Shown here piece after piece: positions 1-7,018 of a DNA stretch of 50,479 nucleotides. A program made the position numbers and the translations under genes. Below the pieces are notes generated by a model, which was given only the letters and a program-made list of their open reading frames with translations, was not told the origin of the DNA and searched no databases. This DNA is from JBJFCE01 sp964437825 (GTDB taxonomy: Bacteria; Bacillota; Clostridia; Lachnospirales; Lachnospiraceae): contig CAYTIH010000013.1 in the NCBI GenBank assembly GCA_964437825.1, positions 1-50,479 on the forward strand. Direction: 5' to 3'. Every line of letters starts with the position of its first letter. Within the stretch, counting starts at the first letter, position 1.

Positions 1-8
1 GCGACGAA

Positions 9-40
9 TTGGATCATGAATCGCAGATTCATGATATAAT
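9..40 (+). promoter_or_regulatory. Putative promoter with palindromic operator
   Basis: A TATAAT hexamer at 35-40 lies 27 bases before the first gene, with a weak TTGGAT at 9-14. The spacer is 20 bases, longer than ideal. A perfect 10-bp inverted repeat (13-22 and 26-35, loop of three) fills the spacer and touches the -10 box. This is where a repressor would block polymerase. Seen: the palindrome and the -10 box. Inferred: operator function. Confidence 0.45.
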
Positions 41-66
41 GAGAGCAAAAGAAAAGGATTAGACTT

Positions 67-753
67 ATGAAGCAGTTGGATATCCTGGGAATTCATGTAA
101 GGGATTATTATTTGCGTGAAGGGATCAGAATCGCAAATGATTATCTGAAAAGCGGAACGCTTAATACAATTGCATATCTTTCCAATCAGGTGCTGATCAA
201 TGCCGGCAAGGTGCCCGAGCAAAAGGAATGGATTGAACAGATGGATATGACTGTGTTTGGAAATACGGATATCCTGAAGGCGGCCGGAATCGATAACGGA
301 TCCCGGATTCATGAAGTGGAAAATGATGAGTTTTTTAAAAAATTTATGGAACGGGTCGTGCGTGAAAAAAAGACCGTGTTTCTGCTTGCAGATTCCGAAA
401 CGGGCATGCAAAATCTGCAAAGCAAGGTACTCCAGGATCGGGAAAATCCTGTGATAGCCGGGAGTTATCTGGTGGGCGAGCTGGAGGGGGAGCAGGATTC
501 CATGATTAATGAAATCAATGATGTGGCGCCCGGAGTGGTAATTTCCTGCCTGCCGTTCGAAATTCAGGCAAAATATATGCATGAATACCGCAGGATGGTA
601 AATGCAAATGTGTGGCTTGGTTTGATTGAAAGTCAGATTACGGGCGGGCATGCAAATACTTTCGTGGAAAGCCTGAAGGAAAAATATCTGAAGCGGATTT
701 TTCGCAAAAGGGTTACGAAATACAATCAGGCGAATACAGAGGAGCAGAAATAA
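67..753 (+). CDS. WecG/TagA/CpsF-type glycosyltransferase (GT26)
   Basis: A 228-residue protein that resembles the WecG/TagA/CpsF family, which transfers an N-acetylhexosaminuronic acid or ManNAc residue onto a lipid-linked sugar in teichoic acid or capsule assembly at the inner membrane face. The N-terminus (residues 5-40) has the family pattern of a short strand followed by a helix. Residues 103-190 match the second Rossmann-like half, with a strand at VFLLAD and a later DVAPGVVISCLPFEIQAKY stretch at the place where the family has its glycine-rich 'P-x-Q-E-x-W' segment. That segment is divergent here, so substrate and even activity are uncertain. No signal peptide or membrane segment is visible. 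It stands alone, with its own promoter and a strong terminator. Confidence 0.6.
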   Translation: MKQLDILGIHVRDYYLREGIRIANDYLKSGTLNTIAYLSNQVLINAGKVPEQKEWIEQMDMTVFGNTDILKAAGIDNGSRIHEVENDEFFKKFMERVVREKKTVFLLADSETGMQNLQSKVLQDRENPVIAGSYLVGELEGEQDSMINEINDVAPGVVISCLPFEIQAKYMHEYRRMVNANVWLGLIESQITGGHANTFVESLKEKYLKRIFRKRVTKYNQANTEEQK

Positions 754-757
754 CACG

Positions 758-785
758 GGACGCTGCCGCCGGCAGCGTCCTTTTA
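758..785 (+). terminator. Intrinsic terminator
   Basis: A perfect 10-bp GC-rich stem (758-767 with 771-780, three-base loop) is followed by TTTTA, five bases after the glycosyltransferase stop codon. Confidence 0.9.
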
Positions 786-1022
786 TGTTTTGTGAAGGTT
801 GTATAATAAGCCTCTTTCATATTTTCTGTAAATAAAGGTAAAAAATGCATAAATAAAATGTGAAATACTGTAGATTTTTTTGTGTATTTATATTAATATG
901 GAAAACAGATAGAGTATTTTGAAATGATTACAGGGCGAATGTATTGTGAAAGTGAACAAAAACGACAGGGGCAAATAATAATATTAATAAGGGGTTATGT
1001 TCACAGAAGAGGAGAAGGGTAT

Positions 1023-2111
1023 ATGATATCTAATCAGATCTTACAGAATACGATTGACGGATTGAAAACAATTGCGAGGGTGGAGCTTTGCGTCGTGGAT
1101 ACGGATGGCAAGGTTGTGGCGGCGACGGATGACCGGATGGAAAAAAACAGAAGGGATGTGCTGGAGTTTGTCGTATCGCCTGCGGATAGTCAGGAAATTC
1201 AGGGATTTCAGTATTTTAAAATATATGACGAGCAGCAGCTGGAGTATATTCTGATTATTACGGGAACCGGAGAAAACCTGTATATGGTTGGTAAAATGGC
1301 GGCTTTCCAGATCCAGAATCTTCTGGTTGCTTATAAGGAGAGATTTGATAAGGATAATTTTATCAAGAATTTACTGCTTGATAATTTATTGCTGGTGGAT
1401 ATTTACAGTAGGGCCAAAAAGCTTCATATCCAGACGGATGCAAAGCGTGTGGCCTTAATTATTGAGACCGGCAAGGGCAAGGACAACAACGTTCTGGAGC
1501 TGCTGCGTGCTTATTTCGGAAGCAACAGCAAAGAATTTGTGACCGCAGTTGATGAAAATAGCGTGATCGTGGTAAAAGAGCTTGCAGAAGGAGAAGGTAC
1601 GCAGGAAATTGACAAGGCCGCGAGAAATATTGAGAATGTTCTTCGTAAAGAGGGCATTGAGGGCATTCGTATTGCCTATGGCAATGTGATTGGCGAAATT
1701 AAGGAAGTCAGCCATTCCTACAAGGAAGCCAAAATGGCTCTGGATGTCGGGAAAATCTTTTTTGATGACAGAGATATTGTGGCATATTCTGAGCTGGGAA
1801 TCGGGCGGCTCATTTATCAGCTGCCGATTCCGCTTTGTAAGATGTTCATTAAGGAGATATTCGGCGGAAAAAGCCCGGATGAGTTTGATGACGAAACGTT
1901 GACTACCATTTATAAATTTTTTGAAAATAGCCTGAATGTGTCCGAGACCTCCAGACAGTTATTTATCCACAGAAATACCCTGGTGTATCGTCTGGACAAG
2001 CTTCAGAAGAGTACAGGGCTTGATTTAAGAGTTTTTGAGGATGCAATCACCTTTAAGATTGCGCTTATGGTTGCGAAATATATGAAATATATGGAAACCT
2101 TTGAATATTAA
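1023..2111 (+). CDS. PucR/CdaR-family transcriptional regulator
   Basis: A 362-residue regulator. The last 60 residues hold the PucR C-terminal helix-turn-helix, with ETSRQLFIHRNTLVYRLDK as the hallmark stretch. The middle (about 160-270) fits the GGDEF-like CdaR domain. The N-terminus resembles the sugar-diacid/PAS-like sensor of CdaR proteins. The family controls catabolic genes such as those for sugar diacids or purines, but no such target adjoins it, so the ligand is unknown. I chose ATG 1023 because a strong GAGGAGAAGGG ribosome site precedes it. An in-frame ATG at 924 has no ribosome site, and its 33 extra residues do not look like the family. ftsE begins 21 bases downstream, an arrangement that may allow read-through. 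Confidence 0.8.
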   Translation: MISNQILQNTIDGLKTIARVELCVVDTDGKVVAATDDRMEKNRRDVLEFVVSPADSQEIQGFQYFKIYDEQQLEYILIITGTGENLYMVGKMAAFQIQNLLVAYKERFDKDNFIKNLLLDNLLLVDIYSRAKKLHIQTDAKRVALIIETGKGKDNNVLELLRAYFGSNSKEFVTAVDENSVIVVKELAEGEGTQEIDKAARNIENVLRKEGIEGIRIAYGNVIGEIKEVSHSYKEAKMALDVGKIFFDDRDIVAYSELGIGRLIYQLPIPLCKMFIKEIFGGKSPDEFDDETLTTIYKFFENSLNVSETSRQLFIHRNTLVYRLDKLQKSTGLDLRVFEDAITFKIALMVAKYMKYMETFEY

Positions 2112-2132
2112 GGAAAGGTATGGTTTTGAGTA

Positions 2133-2882
2133 TTGAAAGAAAAGGTAAGTACGACAGGGAAAAAGAGAAAAGGAACCGGAAATGCTGCGGATGAGGTAAT
2201 CGTGCTGGATCATGTTGTAAAAACATATTCCTCCGGCGCTCCTGCCCTGAATGATGTTTCCCTGACTGTGAAAAAGGGAGAGTTCGTCTTTGTGGTAGGC
2301 GACAGCGGTTCCGGCAAATCGACACTGATCAAACTGCTGCTGAGGGAATTACTTCCGACAGAAGGCACCATTACCGTAAACGGAACGAATGTAGTAAAGC
2401 TGCGCAGACGCAAGATTCCGAAGTTCCGCCGGAATATCGGCGTTGTTTTTCAGGACTTCCGTTTATTGAAGGATAGAAATGTATATGATAATGTTGCTTT
2501 TGCCCAGCTTGTCATTCAGGCAAAAACCAGGGATATCAGAAAGAACGTACCGATGATGCTTTCGCTGGTAGGCCTGGCAGGGAAATATAAGGCAAAGCCC
2601 AGGCAGTTATCGGGCGGAGAACAGCAAAGAGTAGCGCTGGCCAGAGCTCTGGTGAACAATCCTCCCATTTTACTGGCTGACGAACCGACGGGAAATCTGG
2701 ACCCCAAAAACTCATGGGAGATTATGAAGCTTTTGGAGGAAATCAATGAGAAGGGAACCACGGTTTTGGTGGTTACGCACAACCGCGAAATTGTGAACGC
2801 CATGAAAAAAAGGGTTGTTACGATGAAAAAGGGCGTTATTGTAAGCGACGAAGAGCAGGGAGCGTATATCGATGAGGATTAG
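2133..2882 (+). CDS. ftsE: Cell division ATP-binding protein FtsE
   Basis: A 249-residue ABC ATPase that pairs with FtsX at the division septum and transmits ATP hydrolysis to periplasmic or extracellular wall hydrolases. Motifs are complete: Walker A GDSGSGKS (56-63), Q-loop Q107, signature LSGGEQQ (159-165) and Walker B ILLADEP (179-185). The core of about 225 residues is preceded by a basic, low-complexity extension of about 20 residues. The start is TTG 2133, the only in-frame start with a purine-rich site upstream, and it is not certain. It overlaps ftsX by 11 bases, indicating translational coupling. Confidence 0.95.
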   Translation: MKEKVSTTGKKRKGTGNAADEVIVLDHVVKTYSSGAPALNDVSLTVKKGEFVFVVGDSGSGKSTLIKLLLRELLPTEGTITVNGTNVVKLRRRKIPKFRRNIGVVFQDFRLLKDRNVYDNVAFAQLVIQAKTRDIRKNVPMMLSLVGLAGKYKAKPRQLSGGEQQRVALARALVNNPPILLADEPTGNLDPKNSWEIMKLLEEINEKGTTVLVVTHNREIVNAMKKRVVTMKKGVIVSDEEQGAYIDED

Positions 2883-3771
2883 TACTTTTTTTTATACAAT
2901 CAAGCAGGGAATCAAAAATATATTTCGAAACAAATGGTTTTCGCTGGCATCCATCGTAACTACCAGTGCCTGCCTGTTTCTGTTCGGCGTGTTTTTCTGC
3001 ATTTTGACAAATTTTCAGCATATCGTCAGATCCGCACAGGAAGGAGTTTGTGTTACCGTATTCTTTAATGACGATATTACCGACGCCAGAAAGGAAGAAA
3101 TTGGACAATTGATTTTGGCGCGGACAGAGGTAAAATCAGTATCATATGTATCGGCGGAGGAAGCATGGGAAGAATTCTCACAGGATTATTTCGGAGAGGA
3201 ATATTCCGCAGGTTTTACCGAAAATCCGCTTGAGAAATCGGATAATTTTCAGATTTATATGCGGGACGTTTCCATGCAGAGCGCATTGGTTACTTATATC
3301 AAGTCACTGGATGGAGTTCGAAGGATCAATCAATCGGCGATTACCGCAAATATGCTGTCGGGAATGAATTCGCTGGCATCCTATGTTACCATAGGAATTA
3401 TTACATTGCTGCTGTTCGTGTCCATTTTCCTGATCAGCAATACGGTTATGATCGGTATTTCTGTCAGGAAAGAAGAAATTTCGATTATGAAGTATATCGG
3501 CGCTACAGATTATTTTGTACGGGCGCCGTTTGTCGTGGAGGGCGTGATCATCGGCCTGATCGGTTCCGTTATTCCGCTGCTTGTCATTTATGAGCTGTAT
3601 AACAGGACGATTGTTTATGTAATGGGGCGTTTTTCCGTACTGAGCAGCCTGCTTCGTTTTCTGGATGTGAATGAGGTATTTGCGACGCTGGCGCCGATCA
3701 CGGTTTGCGTGGGCGCCGGAATCGGCTTATTGGGCAGTATTGTGACCGTGCGCAGACATCTTCATGTATAG
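2872..3771 (+). CDS. ftsX: Cell division permease FtsX
   Basis: A 299-residue membrane partner of FtsE. Topology matches the family. A first membrane segment lies at about 23-45, followed by a large extracellular domain (46-165) that contacts the wall hydrolase, then three membrane segments at about 170-195, 220-245 and 270-292. It has no ATPase motif of its own. The start ATG lies inside ftsE. The M23 hydrolase gene begins 18 bases after its stop, so the three proteins are likely co-expressed as a FtsEX-hydrolase unit, as in other Firmicutes (PcsB in streptococci, CwlO in Bacillus). Confidence 0.95.
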   Translation: MRISTFFYTIKQGIKNIFRNKWFSLASIVTTSACLFLFGVFFCILTNFQHIVRSAQEGVCVTVFFNDDITDARKEEIGQLILARTEVKSVSYVSAEEAWEEFSQDYFGEEYSAGFTENPLEKSDNFQIYMRDVSMQSALVTYIKSLDGVRRINQSAITANMLSGMNSLASYVTIGIITLLLFVSIFLISNTVMIGISVRKEEISIMKYIGATDYFVRAPFVVEGVIIGLIGSVIPLLVIYELYNRTIVYVMGRFSVLSSLLRFLDVNEVFATLAPITVCVGAGIGLLGSIVTVRRHLHV

Positions 3772-3789
3772 TAAGGATTGGAGTTTATC

Positions 3790-5028
3790 GTGAGGTATAA
3801 AACAAAGAATAGAATCAGAAAAACAGCGGCGTTTTTGCTGCTTATATGCATGGTAATGTCTCTTAACGGTTCTACCAGCTATGCAGATAATTCGAATCTT
3901 ACAAATGACTATATTCAGCAGAAGGAGAGTCAGATTCAGCAGATTGAACAGGAAAAACAGGATCTGGAACAGGGAATTAGTGATTCCAAGGCATATTTGA
4001 ATCAGCTGCAGGGCCAGCAGAATGATCTGGCCGCCTATGTGGAGCAGATGGACGCCGCCCTTTTGGAAATCGAAACCAATATTACGGATTTGAATGACAA
4101 AATCGAAATCAAGGAACAGGAGATTGAAGATACCAAGGCAGAGCTTTTGGAGGCGCAGAGAGTGGCCCAGGAGCAGTACGAGGCTATGAAGATCCGCATC
4201 AAGTTCATGTATGAGGAAGGCGATACCTATTATATGGAGCTTTTATTTTCCGCAAACGGCTTTGCGGATATGTTAAATAAAGCGGATTATATCGAGGCTG
4301 TGTCCGAATATGACAGGCAGAAGCTGGAAGAATATATATTGAATGAACAGTTAATTGCGGCATGTCAGGCGGAGCTGGAAGCACAGCAGGAATTGCTGCA
4401 GGCACAGAAGGAGACTCTGGAAGAGGAACAGGAAACCAAGATGGACCTGGTAGCGGCTGCAGAGATGAATATTGCAGCAATGCAGGGCGATATTGATGAA
4501 ACGAAGGAAACGATAGAGCAGTTAAATGCGCAGCTGGCAGCGCAGACAGCCACGATTGAGGCGTTGGAAGCACAGATCACTGCCGAAAAGAAGCGGCTGG
4601 AGGAACTCAATCAGCCGCAGCAGACCTATGACGGCGGTGCGTTTCTTTGGCCGTGCCCCAGCTGTAAAATTATTACTTCGCCTTTCGGCTGGAGAAAGCA
4701 TCCGATTCTGGGAATCGAAAGGTTTCATAACGGAATTGATATCGGTGCGAAGAGCGGAGCCTCCATTGTGGCCGCTTATGACGGAGTTGTGGTTGCCGCT
4801 TCCTACACCAGCGCAATGGGCAATTATATTATGATTGATCATGGGAATGAACTGTATACCATTTATATGCATTGTTCGGCGCTATATGTAACGGAGGGAC
4901 AGTATGTCAGCCGGGGCGAAAACATTGCGGCGGTAGGATCTACGGGACTTGCCACGGGACCGCATCTGCATTTTACCGTCAGATATAACGGTGAATATGT
5001 ATCGCCGCTTGACTATGTTTCACCGTAA
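3790..5028 (+). CDS. M23 peptidase with coiled coil, FtsEX-linked
   Basis: A 412-residue secreted murein endopeptidase. A signal peptide covers about residues 1-33, with a basic start, a leucine-rich core and cleavage likely after SYA. A long Gln/Glu-rich coiled coil follows (about 40-270), interrupted by a helical hairpin as in EnvC/PcsB/CwlO. The C-terminal LytM domain keeps its zinc ligands: H313 and D317 in HNGID, and H392/H394 in HLH. The LytM domain is therefore probably active, unlike that of E. coli EnvC. I chose GTG 3790 because GGAG sits seven bases upstream. The alternative TTG at 3778 abuts its purine run. The gene directly follows ftsX, so FtsEX probably gates this enzyme. Confidence 0.9.
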   Translation: MRYKTKNRIRKTAAFLLLICMVMSLNGSTSYADNSNLTNDYIQQKESQIQQIEQEKQDLEQGISDSKAYLNQLQGQQNDLAAYVEQMDAALLEIETNITDLNDKIEIKEQEIEDTKAELLEAQRVAQEQYEAMKIRIKFMYEEGDTYYMELLFSANGFADMLNKADYIEAVSEYDRQKLEEYILNEQLIAACQAELEAQQELLQAQKETLEEEQETKMDLVAAAEMNIAAMQGDIDETKETIEQLNAQLAAQTATIEALEAQITAEKKRLEELNQPQQTYDGGAFLWPCPSCKIITSPFGWRKHPILGIERFHNGIDIGAKSGASIVAAYDGVVVAASYTSAMGNYIMIDHGNELYTIYMHCSALYVTEGQYVSRGENIAAVGSTGLATGPHLHFTVRYNGEYVSPLDYVSP

Positions 5029-5132
5029 TTGCAGCAATAACGGCAGCTGTTTATGAAAAAGAATATAAGGATAAAGGATTTTATGATTTTTTCCTGAGAA
5101 AAGACATAAAATGATAAAAAGAAAAAAGTGCC

Positions 5133-6473
5133 ATGGAAGAACAGAAAAATGATGAAAAAGAGGAAATGCAGGGTGTGGAGCCGCATATGCAGATAAAGGA
5201 AACGCTTTCTGAAAACCGGGAATCCTTGGAGAAACAGAGGGAAAGCAGGGATAAGAAATATTATTTTACCGGCTTTTTGGCGGGAATATTTCTATCCGTT
5301 GTGATTTTCTGCGGTGTCATACTTGTGCGGGTCATCATACGGGATCGTAATAACGATACCAGTGCTTCCACAGAAGCGGAGAAAGAAGCTTCCGTCGTAA
5401 ATGATACTTCTACGTCAAAGCTGGAGATCCTGCAGGATACCATTGAACAGTATTATTTGAATGAGGTGGATGAAGAGACTCTGGAAGAAGGGATGTACGC
5501 GGGACTTCTGGAAGCGCTGGATGACCCTTATTCGGTATATTATACCGCACAGGAGTTGCAGCAGATCTATGAAAAGACGCAGGGGGTTTATTACGGAATC
5601 GGCGCCTATATCGGAATCGATATTACCACAGGCTATCCTTATATTTCCAGGGTCATTGATGATACCCCGGCTGCGGCCAGTGATTTGCGGGCCGGAGATC
5701 TGATTTATCGCGTAGAGGATGAGGACGTCTATGGTATGGACACCACGGAAGTGGTATCCAGAATCAAGGGTGAAGAGGGAACGGACGTACACATAACGGT
5801 TGCCAGACTCAGCGGATCTGCCTATGAGTATATTGATATCACGATTACAAGGGCTAAGATTAATAGTCCGACGGTAGTATCCAGGATGCTTGATGATGAT
5901 ATTGCTTATATAGAAATCGTAGAATTTGACGATATTACAACGGATCAGTTTACCGATGCACTGGCAACGGCAAGAGGAAACGGCATGAAGGGACTCATCC
6001 TCGATTTGAGAGGAAATCCCGGCGGTAATTTATCAACGGTAGTAGCCATTGCACAGCAGATCCTTCCGAAGGGTATGATTGTATACACGGAAGACAAATA
6101 TGGATACAGGGAAGAATATACCTGCAATGGGGAGCGTCAGTTGGAAGTGCCGCTTGTAGTGCTTGTGGACGGAAACAGCGCCAGCGCTTCCGAAATCCTT
6201 GCAGGCGCTGTTAAGGACTACGGCATTGGCACATTGGTGGGAACCACGACGTTTGGCAAGGGTATCGTTCAGCGGCTCATGCAGTTGACAGACGGCTCTG
6301 CCATCAAGCTGACGATCAGCAAATATTATACCCCGAACGGATATAATATTCACGGGACAGGAATTGAACCGGATGTGGTTGTTGAATTTGATGCCGATGC
6401 GTATCAAAATGACGGTACCGATAACCAGCTTGAGGAAGCTCAGCGGATTATGCGGGAAAAGCTGGGATTATAA
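5133..6473 (+). CDS. S41 carboxy-terminal processing protease (CtpA-like)
   Basis: A 446-residue membrane-anchored serine protease. A basic cytoplasmic tail (1-48) is followed by one membrane segment (about 49-70). A PDZ domain covers about 150-240, and the tail-specific protease domain follows. The catalytic serine lies in GNSASASE (347-354) and the general-base lysine is K376 in FGKG. A conserved ILDLRGNPGG stretch is present. In this class the substrates are secreted or membrane proteins with exposed C-termini. Its position after the M23 hydrolase suggests it may trim wall-associated proteins, but that is inferred. A strong terminator follows. Confidence 0.93.
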   Translation: MEEQKNDEKEEMQGVEPHMQIKETLSENRESLEKQRESRDKKYYFTGFLAGIFLSVVIFCGVILVRVIIRDRNNDTSASTEAEKEASVVNDTSTSKLEILQDTIEQYYLNEVDEETLEEGMYAGLLEALDDPYSVYYTAQELQQIYEKTQGVYYGIGAYIGIDITTGYPYISRVIDDTPAAASDLRAGDLIYRVEDEDVYGMDTTEVVSRIKGEEGTDVHITVARLSGSAYEYIDITITRAKINSPTVVSRMLDDDIAYIEIVEFDDITTDQFTDALATARGNGMKGLILDLRGNPGGNLSTVVAIAQQILPKGMIVYTEDKYGYREEYTCNGERQLEVPLVVLVDGNSASASEILAGAVKDYGIGTLVGTTTFGKGIVQRLMQLTDGSAIKLTISKYYTPNGYNIHGTGIEPDVVVEFDADAYQNDGTDNQLEEAQRIMREKLGL

Positions 6474-6535
6474 GTCCGGAAATTATATGAGTATCGGTTA
6501 AAATAATTGATTCCGAATATCAAAGCTTATGTGAA

Positions 6536-6567
6536 CAGGCGGAGTGCATTTCTCCGCCTGCTTTTTT
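6536..6567 (+). terminator. Intrinsic terminator after the S41 protease
   Basis: A perfect 9-bp stem (6536-6544 with 6552-6560, loop of seven) is followed by C and six Ts. Confidence 0.9.
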
Positions 6568-6631
6568 ATATCATAGGAAATACCTTGCTGCGTTAAAGTA
6601 CGAAGTGCGCTGATTTCCTATGATATAAAAA
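6563..6631. repeat. 19-bp inverted repeat, 31-nt loop
   Basis: Bases 6563-6581 are the exact reverse complement of 6613-6631. The arm reads TTTT followed by TATATCATAGGAAAT. It starts within the T-tract of the terminator. The length and the non-coding loop suggest a small non-autonomous element or repeat-type insertion, but only one copy is present in the window. Confidence 0.7.
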
Positions 6632-6635
6632 CGCT

Positions 6636-6722
6636 CCGCGCGGATCGCACTGCGGCGGAAAGGAAAAAACGTCGCTAACGCGACCAGCCGCAGGCGGAGA
6701 ATCCCGCATAGCGGGATCCTTT
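6636..6722. repeat. GC-rich block of small hairpins (REP-like)
   Basis: This stretch holds consecutive short palindromes, including GTCGC-TAAC-GCGAC, CCGC-AG-GCGG and ATCCCGC-ATA-GCGGGAT. Its composition differs sharply from the AT-rich flanks. No ORF or RNA gene family is recognisable. A single copy is seen here, so calling it a dispersed repeat is an inference. Confidence 0.45.
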
Positions 6723-6771
6723 CTTACTTCAAAGAAAAGACCTTAAAATTTCCCTAAAAACGAACAAATGT

Positions 6772-6800
6772 TTGCAAAGGGGCGTAGGTAGTGATACAAT
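6772..6800 (+). promoter_or_regulatory. Putative promoter for uvrB
   Basis: TTGCAA (6772-6777) and TACAAT (6795-6800) are separated by exactly 17 bases, a good housekeeping promoter. It would give uvrB a leader of about 210 bases containing the inverted repeats described below. No SOS-box consensus of the Firmicutes type was seen at the promoter. Confidence 0.6.
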
Positions 6801-6811
6801 AGACAAGGTTA

Positions 6812-6848
6812 GTGTGAAAAATCACATTGATATGCTGATTTTTCACAC
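6812..6848. repeat. Perfect 13-bp inverted repeat in the uvrB leader
   Basis: GTGTGAAAAATCA (6812-6824) is repeated inverted at 6836-6848 with an 11-base loop. It lies just after the putative -10 box, so it could form a leader hairpin or a protein site. There is no T-tract after it. Confidence 0.7.
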
Positions 6849-6861
6849 AGCTATTTGTGCA

Positions 6862-6955
6862 GGAGCGTCACAAATAGCCCTGGTGGCAGACGGGAAACCG
6901 CTTTCGCGGATTTCCTGCCGTCCCGTTGCTGACGCTCCGGAATGGGGATTAGAAT
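6862..6955. repeat. Dispersed palindromic repeat, copy 1
   Basis: An element of about 93 bp bounded by GGAGCGTCA (6862-6870) and its inverted copy TGACGCTCC (6930-6938), plus a conserved tail ending near 6955. It contains an internal hairpin, GGAAACCGC facing GCGGATTTCC. It matches 14070-14161 with four base differences. A further inverted pair, GCTATTTGTG (6850-6859) and CACAAATAGC (6869-6878), exists only at this copy. The open reading frame through it is not a gene. Confidence 0.85.
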
Positions 6956-7018
6956 GAAAGAAGAAAGATATTGATACATTCATGGATATCATATGAATGA
7001 TAAAGGAGATAACCATAC

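Noticed and set aside
6772..6957. 61-codon ORF through the first repeat copy
   Set aside because: It is a translation of the palindromic repeat. The second copy at 14054-14248 gives a similar peptide only where the repeat lies.
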